Below are positions 18,929 to 28,131 of a DNA stretch of 64,000 nt, piece after piece; within the stretch, counting starts at the first letter, position 1; every line of letters begins with the position of its first letter. Under the pieces are notes generated by a model. The model saw only the letters and a program-made list of their open reading frames with translations. It had not been told where the DNA came from and did no database searches. The stretch comes from Lysinibacillus louembei (GTDB taxonomy: Bacteria; Bacillota; Bacilli; Bacillales_A; Planococcaceae), in assembly GCF_033880585.1 (NCBI RefSeq), contig NZ_CP137624.1:372001-436000 (forward strand). Direction: 5' to 3'. The position numbers and the translations under genes were made by a program.

Positions 18929-20009
18929 ACTTATTAATAACCTCTACAACCTTTTTAGCTTCTTCCAAAGTCATAACAGGACTAATTGGTATGCTTAATA
19001 TTTCCTGATGAATTTTCTCAGATACTTCGTAATTTAAATGATTCCACTCTGCATACGCTTTCTGTTTATGTGGGGGAATTGGATAATGTATAATTGTTTG
19101 AATTCCACTATCTAATAAATATTTCTGAAGTTTATCTCGATCATTAGTTCGTACTACAAATACATGCCAAACATGCTGGTTATCCACTTCTGCTTTAGGC
19201 AATACAATCTTTTCATTTTTTATATTTTCTAAATAGTATTTCGCTATTTCACGTCTGTGATTGTTTTCACCATCTAAAAAATCTAATTTAACAGATAAAA
19301 TTGCAGCTTGCATCTCATCAAGTCTGCTATTAACACCTTTATAGATGTTTTCATATTTTTTATGTGAGCCATAATTTCTGTGAGCTTTTAGGCTCATATA
19401 TAGCTCTTCATCATTTGTTGTTATTGCTCCTGCGTCACCTAGTGCACCTAAATTTTTTCCTGGATAAAAACTAAACGCTGCCGCATCACCTAAATTACCA
19501 ATCTTTTTCCCTTTATAAATTGCACCATGAGCCTGTGCACAATCTTCAATTACCTTTAAATTATACTTTCTAGCAATCTCATTAATTGGCTCCATATCGC
19601 AACTTTGCCCGTATAAATGAACAACCATAATCGCTTTTGTTTTATCAGTAATAAGAGCCTCAATATTGAGCGGATCAATATTATATGTGTTTAAATCGGG
19701 CTCAACTAAAATTGGTGTAGCTCCATTTGAAGATATAGCCAACATCGAAGCAATATAAGTATTAGAAGGTACTAAAACCTCGTCACCTTCGCCAATTCCA
19801 TATGCTTTAATGATTAAAGATAATGCATCTAGTCCATTCGCTACACCTACACAATATTTTGTACCACAGTATGTTGCAAACTTGTCTTCAAATTCATTTA
19901 CAGACTCTCCAAGTATATACCATCCTGATTTTACTACCTTATCAATAGCTTGAGTAATTAAATCATGATGTTGTTCGTTAATTTTCTTTAAATCTAAAAA
20001 TGGAATCAT
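18921..20009 (-). CDS. DegT/DnrJ/EryC1-type sugar aminotransferase (FdtB/QdtB-like)
   Basis: About 362 residues, PLP-dependent. The N-terminus is [18 protein letters not shown]; the PLP-lysine segment is [26 protein letters not shown] and [13 protein letters not shown]-like motifs are present ([13 protein letters not shown]). ATG at 20009 has the strong RBS AAGGAGGG; longer in-frame extensions overlap the preceding gene and lack support. With FdtA- and FdtC-like neighbours it should aminate dTDP-3-keto-6-deoxyhexose at C3, giving a 3-amino-3,6-dideoxyhexose (Fuc3N or Qui3N). Confidence 0.88.
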   Translation of the reverse strand: MIPFLDLKKINEQHHDLITQAIDKVVKSGWYILGESVNEFEDKFATYCGTKYCVGVANGLDALSLIIKAYGIGEGDEVLVPSNTYIASMLAISSNGATPILVEPDLNTYNIDPLNIEALITDKTKAIMVVHLYGQSCDMEPINEIARKYNLKVIEDCAQAHGAIYKGKKIGNLGDAAAFSFYPGKNLGALGDAGAITTNDEELYMSLKAHRNYGSHKKYENIYKGVNSRLDEMQAAILSVKLDFLDGENNHRREIAKYYLENIKNEKIVLPKAEVDNQHVWHVFVVRTNDRDKLQKYLLDSGIQTIIHYPIPPHKQKAYAEWNHLNYEVSEKIHQEILSIPISPVMTLEEAKKVVEVINKYE

Positions 20010-20019
20010 GGTACCCTCC

Positions 20020-20586
20020 TTAAATTTTCCGTGACACTTCTCCAGTAGAAGCCTTACTATATTTTTTACCACATTGACATGTGGCTTCATCAGATACAAA
20101 ATGTAGTTTTTCTGTACATTCACAAATATAATATTTCAATTTTGCAGGATTCCCAAAAACAACAGAATATGCTGGGACATCTTTCGTAACAACAGATCCT
20201 GCCCCAACAAGGGAGTATTCACCAACAACTGTACCTGCAATAATTACACTATTAGCGCCTATGCTTGCACCTTCTTTAACTAATGTTTTTAAAAAAGCTT
20301 CAGGATACTGCTTACTTCTTGGCATTAAATCATTAGTAAATACAACATTCGGTCCTAAAAAGGCGTTATTTTCAACCTTCACACCATTCCATATATATAT
20401 TCCAGACTTTATCGTAACATTATCACCAATTTCTACATCATTTTCTATAAAGCAGTGATCACAAACATTACAGTTTGAACCTATTTTAGCCCCCTCCAAG
20501 ATATGTACAAAAGCCCATATACGTGTATCTTCACCTATATCATTTGTTTCAACGAGAGCATGTGAGTGTTTAAAATAATTTCCCAT
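20020..20586 (-). CDS. Hexapeptide-repeat sugar N-acetyltransferase (FdtC/QdtC-like)
   Basis: 188 residues. Left-handed beta-helix repeats run from about 15 to 150 ([20 protein letters not shown], then [20 protein letters not shown]). It probably N-acetylates the dTDP-3-amino sugar made by the adjacent aminotransferase. The last 35 residues carry a cysteine cluster (CEC, then CQC before GKKY) that looks like a small zinc ribbon, a tail seen in some members of this family. It sits 2 bp after the FdtA-like gene and 10 bp before the aminotransferase start. Confidence 0.85.
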   Translation of the reverse strand: MGNYFKHSHALVETNDIGEDTRIWAFVHILEGAKIGSNCNVCDHCFIENDVEIGDNVTIKSGIYIWNGVKVENNAFLGPNVVFTNDLMPRSKQYPEAFLKTLVKEGASIGANSVIIAGTVVGEYSLVGAGSVVTKDVPAYSVVFGNPAKLKYYICECTEKLHFVSDEATCQCGKKYSKASTGEVSRKI

Positions 20587-20587
20587 T

Positions 20588-21004
20588 TCAGACCTCCTGA
20601 ACTTTTTGTGAATATACTTCTAAAAATTTATCATAATCTCGAATATAGTCACTGCTATTATATAGCTCTGACGCCAATACTAACAACACACAATCCTCTG
20701 AAAAATCATACATCTCATGCCAATCATTAGGTTCTAAAATCAACATTTTATTAGGTGAATCTAGTATAACATCTTCTTTTCTTTTCGTATTATCTAAATA
20801 TACTTTACAAGAGCCCGATACACTAATCAAAGCTTGCCTAGTTTGGTAATGTCCATGGAAACCTCTTCTTACCCCCTCTTTTGTCCCATAAATATAAAAC
20901 ACTCTCCTGATTTCAAATGGAATGTTTTTCATTTCTTCAATTACTGATAGATTACCTCGTTCATCACCAAGTGTAGATATTTCTGTTATTACACTGTTTC
21001 TCAC
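20588..21004 (-). CDS. dTDP-4-keto-6-deoxyglucose 3,4-ketoisomerase (FdtA/QdtA-like cupin)
   Basis: 138 residues, single cupin. Motifs include DERGNLSVIEEMKNIPFEIR, RVFYIYGT, RRGFHGH and LEPNDWHEMYDFS. It moves the keto group from C4 to C3 so that the aminotransferase can act. The product (3-keto-fucose or 3-keto-quinovose) depends on a few residues that I cannot read reliably. It is the first gene of the fdtA-fdtC-fdtB-like trio, using the rfbB product. Confidence 0.88.
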   Translation of the reverse strand: MRNSVITEISTLGDERGNLSVIEEMKNIPFEIRRVFYIYGTKEGVRRGFHGHYQTRQALISVSGSCKVYLDNTKRKEDVILDSPNKMLILEPNDWHEMYDFSEDCVLLVLASELYNSSDYIRDYDKFLEVYSQKVQEV

Positions 21005-21057
21005 ATTAATTCCTCCAAATCTACTATTTATTTATATATTGCAATACTTAATTTTTC

Positions 21058-22398
21058 TCAGATTTCAGTTTTAAATAAAAACTCAAACCAATTTATTCTA
21101 CCTGTTTGCAAATCTAAAACAAACGAAATTAAGAACATCACTATCACCAAAGAAATTATCCCAAATAGGCTTCTTTTAGATAACCTACTCTCAGTTGAAA
21201 ACCATCCGATAAAAGGTAATAATAAGAAGAACATCGGATATCCGAATCGTGATTCTATTGCTGTAGTTGCTATAAATAATGTATAGCAAATTGCAGAAAT
21301 AAGAAGGCCCATAAATCGGAAATTAATTTCTTTTTTTCTGATTACTTTAAATATTCCCGAAAATATCAATATCCATGTAACATATAAAAAAACTGATCCT
21401 ACTAACCTACTTATCGGGTAAAAATTATTGATATATGTATCAATATATCCCCAATCTAAAACTCCAAAAATATGTGCTATATACACAAAAATAAAAGCAA
21501 AGAAATCCTTGTATATCAGCTCATAAATTCCTATATCTTTTTCCGTCTGAATAGGATTAGTCCAATAAAGTTGTGGTTGTTCATCTGGAATAACAACTGT
21601 ACCATATTTCAACATTTCCACTGCCCATTTACTTTGACTGTCATATAGATTTTCATGTATTAATGGTGTAAAATTGTTAAATTTCGTTACATTCATATAT
21701 AACTGTGGTAAAAAAACAAATGTGGATATCATAGCAGCAACTGCATATCCTACAAATACCTGTTTTGTTTTCCCCTCACTATATTTCATAATTTTATATG
21801 TTAGTAACATTAACATAATAAGTAAAAAAATAAGAGAGGATGGCCTTATCATAATCGCCGAATAAATCAGAATAAATGTAATGAATTTGTACCTAAATTT
21901 TGTACAATCGCAAAATTGAACAATGGTAATTGCCAATACTGAAAAACAAGTAGCTAATATATCTGTTAAGAAAAGTGTAGTTGATTGAATTAAATAAGGA
22001 TTCAACAACCCAAATCCAGTTATATATAAAAAAGCTTTTTTTTGGTCCTTAACTTTAAAACTTTCAATGGACTTTACAGCCAAGAAAAAGATTGTACATA
22101 GATATACCCCATATTGAAAAATACTCATCAATATTTTACTAATAAACACATTCTCGCTTGAGGAAACAACTAAAAAAATTGAAATTATTAATGAATATAA
22201 ATATGTTCTTAGTCCATTTGCAACTTCAAACAAACCTAAGTTTTGTATATCTTTCGCAAAATTAAAATACCCTACTTCATCATGATAACTAACCTTATTG
22301 TTTAAAGACAAGTAATATACAAATATAGTTAATGATAGTACGCTTATCATTATGTATACCAATTGTTCTTTCAAACTCAAAGTTTTTAAAATCTTCAC
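21058..22398 (-). CDS. Polytopic membrane protein, probable GT-C-type glycosyltransferase
   Basis: About 446 residues with ten or more hydrophobic helices. An SYHDEVGYFNFAKD segment follows the first helix; an acidic residue pair in this first outer loop is the typical catalytic site of GT-C enzymes such as ArnT-like transferases. The C-terminal part (IESRFGYPMFFLLLPFIGW) resembles the RYxxP-type ends of the same superfamily. GTG at 22398 has GAGAGGGG upstream; the longer TTG start at 22467 has weaker support. It probably adds a side-group sugar outside the membrane from a lipid-linked donor. Confidence 0.65.
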   Translation of the reverse strand: MKILKTLSLKEQLVYIMISVLSLTIFVYYLSLNNKVSYHDEVGYFNFAKDIQNLGLFEVANGLRTYLYSLIISIFLVVSSSENVFISKILMSIFQYGVYLCTIFFLAVKSIESFKVKDQKKAFLYITGFGLLNPYLIQSTTLFLTDILATCFSVLAITIVQFCDCTKFRYKFITFILIYSAIMIRPSSLIFLLIMLMLLTYKIMKYSEGKTKQVFVGYAVAAMISTFVFLPQLYMNVTKFNNFTPLIHENLYDSQSKWAVEMLKYGTVVIPDEQPQLYWTNPIQTEKDIGIYELIYKDFFAFIFVYIAHIFGVLDWGYIDTYINNFYPISRLVGSVFLYVTWILIFSGIFKVIRKKEINFRFMGLLISAICYTLFIATTAIESRFGYPMFFLLLPFIGWFSTESRLSKRSLFGIISLVIVMFLISFVLDLQTGRINWFEFLFKTEI

Positions 22399-22526
22399 AC
22401 CAAATCCCCTCTCGGACATTATTCCATAAACCAAATAACCCCAAATTGCATCATTTATTACTTTCAACTCTTGATGAGTTTTGGATTTTAATTCATAAAG
22501 CTCTATTGCTCACCTTTATTTATTGA

Positions 22527-24059
22527 CTAATGAGGCAAATTCACATAATACCAAGACCCTGATGGGTTTGATAACTTAACTATAATATAGTTCGGATTTA
22601 CAATAATACTTCCTTCTACAGGCCAATTAGGTATTTCATCAATCTTTATTCCATTAATACTTTCCTCAATCATTTCTGCAGAAGGTTCTAAAAATTTATA
22701 TCCCAATATCCGCAAAAAATTATGAATTCTCACATTATTTCCATTATCCCATTCAAAAAATGATGCTCCTAATGTATCAAATTTAATAATTCTTGGATTT
22801 AATTGATGACTATATTCCCCAATAAACACTACTGGTTTAGATAAATCTCCCTTTGAATTAGTTAAAATATCTTCCGAAATAGAATTACCAATATTTTCAT
22901 CCATCTTGTACCTTACGTTATCTCCATAAAAAATCATATTTAAGGATTGAATTTGAACAAATAATAAAAGAAATACTATTATTATAAATATGTGCTTAAC
23001 CCACACTATTTTTTCTAGTAAATGAATTAAAAAAAACATTACAAAACCAACAAATAAAGGTAAAGCTAATAGAGTTCTATATGGCATCATATTGCCAGTT
23101 ACTATACATAAAGAAAATGGAAGTATCGGTAAAGTTAAAAATATTATTAATAAAAAACACTTCTCATTGATACTTCGCTGATGAATCAGTATTAATATAA
23201 GTATCATAACAATAGTTACTAGTGAGAAAAGTAAAATATTATCTAATATATTTAAATTACAAAACTTTTGATACATTTCTCTATATAAATCACTGATTAT
23301 TACCTTTAATGGAGCATTTCCCCATCTAATAAAATTATCGACATAACCGCTACTCGGCCAAAAAAATTGAAATAATTTTTCGGTTAGATAAAAAAATGTT
23401 AAACCCAAACTGAAAGTAACAATAGCATTGAAGATAAATTTTTTGATATTTTCTTTCTGTTCGAAATATAATAACAAAGACAGACAAATTATTATTCCTA
23501 ATATAAAAACTGTTATAAATGCTTGATACAAGCATAACGATACTGCCAAAAATGCACTTGCCCAAAATATATTTATTTGCTTGTTTCCAGTAGATTTGAT
23601 GATATAAAAAATACTGATTGGAACGATTAACATCCCTAAAGCAATTTCTAAATTATAAGTGCTGAAGGAAAAGAAAGATGCATTCACACTTGGTAATGCT
23701 AAATACATCCCTATAAAAATAACCATCGATACACTAGACAGTTTATCTAATGCTAGTTTGTTAATTATAAAAACCCAAATTAATGCTGAAATAGCCATAA
23801 GTACGGCTGCCAACACTGTAGTTAAATATGGTATATAAGTAGCGTTTAATATAGCCCATTTGATTATACCTATACCTATTCTTCCTTGTACAAACCAGGG
23901 AGAATAGTCGTCCCCTCTATAATTGACTTTCTCTTCATCAATCGATAATGTAAAATTAATTATTTCATATCCATAACACAATACTAACAAAAAAATAGTA
24001 GGATATATTAAGTTTTTTTGTTTGTAAAAAGAATTAAATTCCCCCAGAAACTTCGCCAC
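22527..24059 (-). CDS. GtrII-like membrane glucosyltransferase
   Basis: 510 residues with about a dozen hydrophobic helices. The outer loop after the first helix (LSIDEEKVNYRGDDYSPWF, then QGRIGIGIIKW) is characteristic of the glucosyl transferase GtrII family. The start is GTG at 24059 with AGGAGG ten bases upstream. In Gtr systems the sugar is charged by GtrB and flipped by GtrA; both lie in this same operon at 17638-18928. The acceptor would be the exported glycan or the S-layer protein. Confidence 0.75.
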   Translation of the reverse strand: MAKFLGEFNSFYKQKNLIYPTIFLLVLCYGYEIINFTLSIDEEKVNYRGDDYSPWFVQGRIGIGIIKWAILNATYIPYLTTVLAAVLMAISALIWVFIINKLALDKLSSVSMVIFIGMYLALPSVNASFFSFSTYNLEIALGMLIVPISIFYIIKSTGNKQINIFWASAFLAVSLCLYQAFITVFILGIIICLSLLLYFEQKENIKKFIFNAIVTFSLGLTFFYLTEKLFQFFWPSSGYVDNFIRWGNAPLKVIISDLYREMYQKFCNLNILDNILLFSLVTIVMILILILIHQRSINEKCFLLIIFLTLPILPFSLCIVTGNMMPYRTLLALPLFVGFVMFFLIHLLEKIVWVKHIFIIIVFLLLFVQIQSLNMIFYGDNVRYKMDENIGNSISEDILTNSKGDLSKPVVFIGEYSHQLNPRIIKFDTLGASFFEWDNGNNVRIHNFLRILGYKFLEPSAEMIEESINGIKIDEIPNWPVEGSIIVNPNYIIVKLSNPSGSWYYVNLPH

Positions 24060-24100
24060 TCCTATCTCATCCTCCTATCCAAGCCACAGCATTCATATGT

Positions 24101-26338
24101 TCATTTTTTCACAAAAGATATATCTAGTAAATAAAAATCCCTAGATTCAATCTCTTCCCCGCCCATTTCCTTTAATTGGTTATAGACTGTAAACACAGGT
24201 TCATATCCTTCTATTTTTTCTTTAGGAATTATTACATAATCAATTTCAGCCCATTCCAAATACCTTAAAAATTCATCTTCAGATGAAACGATTTCAGGAT
24301 TTCCATACCATGCTGAACCTAATCCGCCATTTATGTTTTCAAAGCGACAAGAAAGACGATTCAACACTTGTTCTGAAACATTATTTGTACCAAATCCTAC
24401 TGCTCTAGCTTTATTAGTTTTAGAAATAATATATGTTTCTATTTCAGTTAATCCAGACTCTTGAAATATTTTTTTATTTCTTATTTCAGTATCTAATTCT
24501 TTTTCTACAAGTGAATAATTAACCACATCTGTTCCCCATTGCCAAGACCAATGCGAAACAAATGTTATCATAGTTTGAGTTGGAATAAATAAGGCTAAAG
24601 AAAGGTAAATCATGATTTTAACAAAATTTCGCTTCAATCTAGTGAACCCTACATAAAAAATCATAGCTGTGGCAATCAAGGGGATAATGTAATAATTACC
24701 ATCTCCACCTTTATTAAAGATCGAAGCAGAAACCACTCCTGACACTAACCAAGGTAGAAAAATAATAAATTCAGTTAAAATCAAATTTCTTACTTTTACT
24801 TGACGAAAAATTAGCAAACATATAAAAACAATAAACATATAAAATATCAAATTTCCTGTCCATGTGTTTATAATATGAGGGAAATCCTTTGGATCAAATA
24901 ACAAATTATACCATCTACTTATGTATGTAAATTTTTCATCAGACAAACCAGGTAACTGAGGAATTTGGGTAAATGGATATTTCAATTCAAAGCCTAAATT
25001 ATGCCACACATCCGATAATAGAGGGAAAAGAGGATAACCCGTCAAACTATAAGTTCTGTAAAATATCCCTCCTAAAACAAATAAACTGCTAAAAAGAATA
25101 ACCATCTCAAATTTCATAAATTTTAAAACTCTATTCTTTATTACACCAAAAAGCTTTAATGTTTTTTCTTTATCTCTTCCTAAGTGATACAATATCATCA
25201 AAATTATCCCCAAGACTAGTAAAGGAGCATATAAAAAACTCGTTATTTTTCCTCCTAATGATAAAATAAGAGGACAAATAATCATAAAGAAGTACTTATA
25301 ATAAATAGGTTTTCTCAATAAAAGTAAAAAATAATATACACTTAACAACAAGAAAAAGGAAGTAAACAAATCTGTTTTAGCTGTAGAAGCCATATTTGCA
25401 ATGGTTGGTGTACTAGATATTAAACATGAAAGAAAAAGTGCTTCAAGGTCACTTGTCCCCATTAATTTTGCTAACGAGAAAACTAATATGATTAGCAATA
25501 AGAAAATTACAGTATTAGCTGCATAAATAAAACTATAATCCCCAAGTCCACTTATCGGTATAAAAAAAAGCTCCATCAACTTAGGGTAATAATGAACAAA
25601 CTGCACTAAACCTAAATTATCAAAAAATGAATTAGGACCTATTAACACATACTCTGGTCTCAATCCATACCAGATCGAGTCATAATCTATTGCTCTATTT
25701 GATTTAGCAAACTCAACCAAAACTAAACTCAACAGAAAGGAAGTTAAAATTTGTTCCCCACGATTGAATCTTTGCACTGATTGAATTATCTTCCATATTA
25801 AAAAGGGTGTTTTCTTCTTTTTTACAAAATACAACAAACTAAAGATCGAAAGAATTGCTGTAAGAATTCTTAAATCATCAAATGTCCCTTTTCCTAGTAA
25901 AGAAAGAATTATTGCAAACATACTCCAGAAAGATAATCCTACTGTAAAATAAGCAAGATAATTTGAAATGTTTTTTCCTCTTGATATTCTAAAAATGGAA
26001 AGAATACAACCTCCAAAAACGATAATACACTCTATATAAGTATAAGATACGATTGTACTCACTAAAACTTGATTAAATTTCAAATAAAATAATGATAATA
26101 AGAATACCAAAAATAAAGATAGTTGTGGTTTAAAAAACCATATAACCAAGGTGAAAACTAGCATTAATATGAGTAATTCTATCCCGCCCTGTATTGACTC
26201 AGGTTGTGATAAATGCCACCCATAAACGTCTAGTAAAATGTTCTTTATTACCATAAATTGAAAGAAACAAGCGATCACTATAACAACAAACAAGAGTATA
26301 GCTAAATTAATTCTTTTTTGTTGATTAAAAACAAACAT
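24101..26338 (-). CDS. Large polytopic membrane protein, probable GT-C glycosyltransferase
   Basis: About 745 residues with many membrane helices. An RAIDYDSIWYGLRPEYVL segment in a loop in the second quarter carries acidic residues, as in GT-C enzymes. The C-terminal 130 residues are soluble and end in a DYVIIPKE-type strand, probably outside the membrane. ATG at 26338 follows AAGGAGG; the longer ORF start at 26368 has no RBS. It has no clear named family that I can recall. It lies between two other transferase genes and probably acts late in glycan decoration. Confidence 0.6.
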   Translation of the reverse strand: MFVFNQQKRINLAILLFVVIVIACFFQFMVIKNILLDVYGWHLSQPESIQGGIELLILMLVFTLVIWFFKPQLSLFLVFLLSLFYLKFNQVLVSTIVSYTYIECIIVFGGCILSIFRISRGKNISNYLAYFTVGLSFWSMFAIILSLLGKGTFDDLRILTAILSIFSLLYFVKKKKTPFLIWKIIQSVQRFNRGEQILTSFLLSLVLVEFAKSNRAIDYDSIWYGLRPEYVLIGPNSFFDNLGLVQFVHYYPKLMELFFIPISGLGDYSFIYAANTVIFLLLIILVFSLAKLMGTSDLEALFLSCLISSTPTIANMASTAKTDLFTSFFLLLSVYYFLLLLRKPIYYKYFFMIICPLILSLGGKITSFLYAPLLVLGIILMILYHLGRDKEKTLKLFGVIKNRVLKFMKFEMVILFSSLFVLGGIFYRTYSLTGYPLFPLLSDVWHNLGFELKYPFTQIPQLPGLSDEKFTYISRWYNLLFDPKDFPHIINTWTGNLIFYMFIVFICLLIFRQVKVRNLILTEFIIFLPWLVSGVVSASIFNKGGDGNYYIIPLIATAMIFYVGFTRLKRNFVKIMIYLSLALFIPTQTMITFVSHWSWQWGTDVVNYSLVEKELDTEIRNKKIFQESGLTEIETYIISKTNKARAVGFGTNNVSEQVLNRLSCRFENINGGLGSAWYGNPEIVSSEDEFLRYLEWAEIDYVIIPKEKIEGYEPVFTVYNQLKEMGGEEIESRDFYLLDISFVKK

Positions 26339-26388
26339 TATTCTTGCCTCCTTAGCAATACTCACCAAATGAAATCTTCACAGCCATA

Positions 26389-28110
26389 TCAATATTTTTG
26401 CTTAATTTTGAATTTCAAAATCTTACTCACTTCACACTGATTAATTTTAAAATTAGATATTACCTTCTTTTTAAAATTGCTTTGCCTCGAAGGTATATTT
26501 ATATTATTCGTTGCATATTTTTCACGTATATATTCTGTTTGCTCTATTAGCTCTTGCTTTCTTGTTAAAGCATCCGTTTTTTGAAAAGGAACTTTGTAAA
26601 TAGATGTGATTTTTTCAATATATAAAAAATCATACTGGGTAGAGAGTTTAAGCCAATAATCCCAATCCTCTAAAACCTCCATAGACTCATCCATTCCACC
26701 TAATTTATCATATACCTCTCTCGCAAATAACACAGTTTGAATAGGGAAATAATTTTGTGTTAATAATAATTGTCTATCAAACTTAGAATTAAATTCTATG
26801 CTATAATGTATTTCTTCATAGATATACGGGTTCATAGAAACTAACTTTGTCGGTGTCTCAAATGCAATACTATATGCTATTTTGTAACTAGGATTATTTA
26901 TTAAAGAAGTAACTAATACTTCTATATGGTCTGCATATAATAAATCATCATCATCTAAAAAATTAAAATATTCTCCTGTAGCAAGCGCTAAACCTATATT
27001 AGCTAGTTTTGTTCTACCAACCTTTTCAATTGTAGCATGATACTTAATATTCAAATTTTTAAAGCTCTTCTCCACAAGTTTTTTAGATTTTGGAAAACCA
27101 TCTTCTACAACAATTATTTCGATATTTTGATATGTTTGATTCTTTATTGTAGTCAACGCTTCTCTTAGCATTTCTGGTCTTTGATTCGTTCTTACAATTA
27201 TAGACACAAGAGGGGTTTCAAGCAGTAGGGAATTATGAAATTCATGACCTAGTCTATGAATTTCATAATTCCAACCACAAAAATTTGCTACCAGATTATT
27301 GGGTTTACGTTTAAACATCTTCGAAAAAGATTTTATGAGTATCTGACTCAATTTTAAGTGAAATTTAAAATTTCTATGCTTTATTGCCCATAGTAAGCAC
27401 ATTACATAACCTAAAATAATATCTTTAAAACTTCCATATCTATATCTTAAAAATAAATTACTACCTATTATATTTAATAATTCATTATCTTTGTTAACCT
27501 TACTCTTTTCAAAAGTATAGTGGTAGATAATACTTTGGGGAACATAGTGAATTCGATATCCAGCAGCTCTAATTCTCCAACTTAAATCCACATCTTCCCC
27601 ATACATAAATATTTCTTCATCAAAGCCACCTATCTTTTGAAAGCATTCTCTTCTTACTAATAAAGCAGCTGCGCTACTCCAAGAAACCTCAAGTGTTACG
27701 GGATTATAATGCTTTGGATGTTCATAAGGAAATTGACGAGACTCCCAGGCTCCAACTATTCCCTCATCAATCAAAGCTTGGTTTACTATGTTTATTAATG
27801 TATCTTGATGTAGCTCTGTATCAATATTTAAAAAGTATATATGTGATTGATTAGTTTTGGAAGCTGCAATATTATTAGCAGCCCCAAATCCGATATTTTT
27901 TTCTTGCTTTAAAATCGTGTAGTCTCCAAATTTCTCCTTAAAAATACAACTATTCAATAAATCATATGACTTGTCCTTTGAATTATTATCAACAAATGTT
28001 ATATGAATTTTCTCTAAAGGATAATGTTGTTTTTTTAAAGAATTCAAAAAATCCCCAATCCATCTTTCAGAATTATAGATTACAACAATTATATCTATAG
28101 AAATCTGCAT
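26389..28110 (-). CDS. Protein with two tandem GT2 glycosyltransferase domains
   Basis: 573 residues. The first GT2 domain (about 1-250) has IIVVIYNSERWI, VDNNSKDKSYD, FLNIDTE and FMYGEDVDLSWRIRAAGY. The second (about 298-530) has LVSIIVRTNQRPEML, VVEDGF and FLDDDDLLY. The domains look like different subtypes, the first rhamnosyltransferase-like and the second a general GT2, so the protein may add two successive sugars. It lies 21 bp after the kinase-like/GT2 gene in the operon. Confidence 0.82.
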   Translation of the reverse strand: MQISIDIIVVIYNSERWIGDFLNSLKKQHYPLEKIHITFVDNNSKDKSYDLLNSCIFKEKFGDYTILKQEKNIGFGAANNIAASKTNQSHIYFLNIDTELHQDTLINIVNQALIDEGIVGAWESRQFPYEHPKHYNPVTLEVSWSSAAALLVRRECFQKIGGFDEEIFMYGEDVDLSWRIRAAGYRIHYVPQSIIYHYTFEKSKVNKDNELLNIIGSNLFLRYRYGSFKDIILGYVMCLLWAIKHRNFKFHLKLSQILIKSFSKMFKRKPNNLVANFCGWNYEIHRLGHEFHNSLLLETPLVSIIVRTNQRPEMLREALTTIKNQTYQNIEIIVVEDGFPKSKKLVEKSFKNLNIKYHATIEKVGRTKLANIGLALATGEYFNFLDDDDLLYADHIEVLVTSLINNPSYKIAYSIAFETPTKLVSMNPYIYEEIHYSIEFNSKFDRQLLLTQNYFPIQTVLFAREVYDKLGGMDESMEVLEDWDYWLKLSTQYDFLYIEKITSIYKVPFQKTDALTRKQELIEQTEYIREKYATNNINIPSRQSNFKKKVISNFKINQCEVSKILKFKIKQKY

Positions 28111-28131
28111 TATATAGTTATCCTTTTTAGT

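Noticed and set aside
18921-20123. 400-residue version of the aminotransferase
   Set aside because: The extra 38 residues overlap the acetyltransferase gene. ATG at 20009 has AAGGAGGG and gives the family N-terminus.
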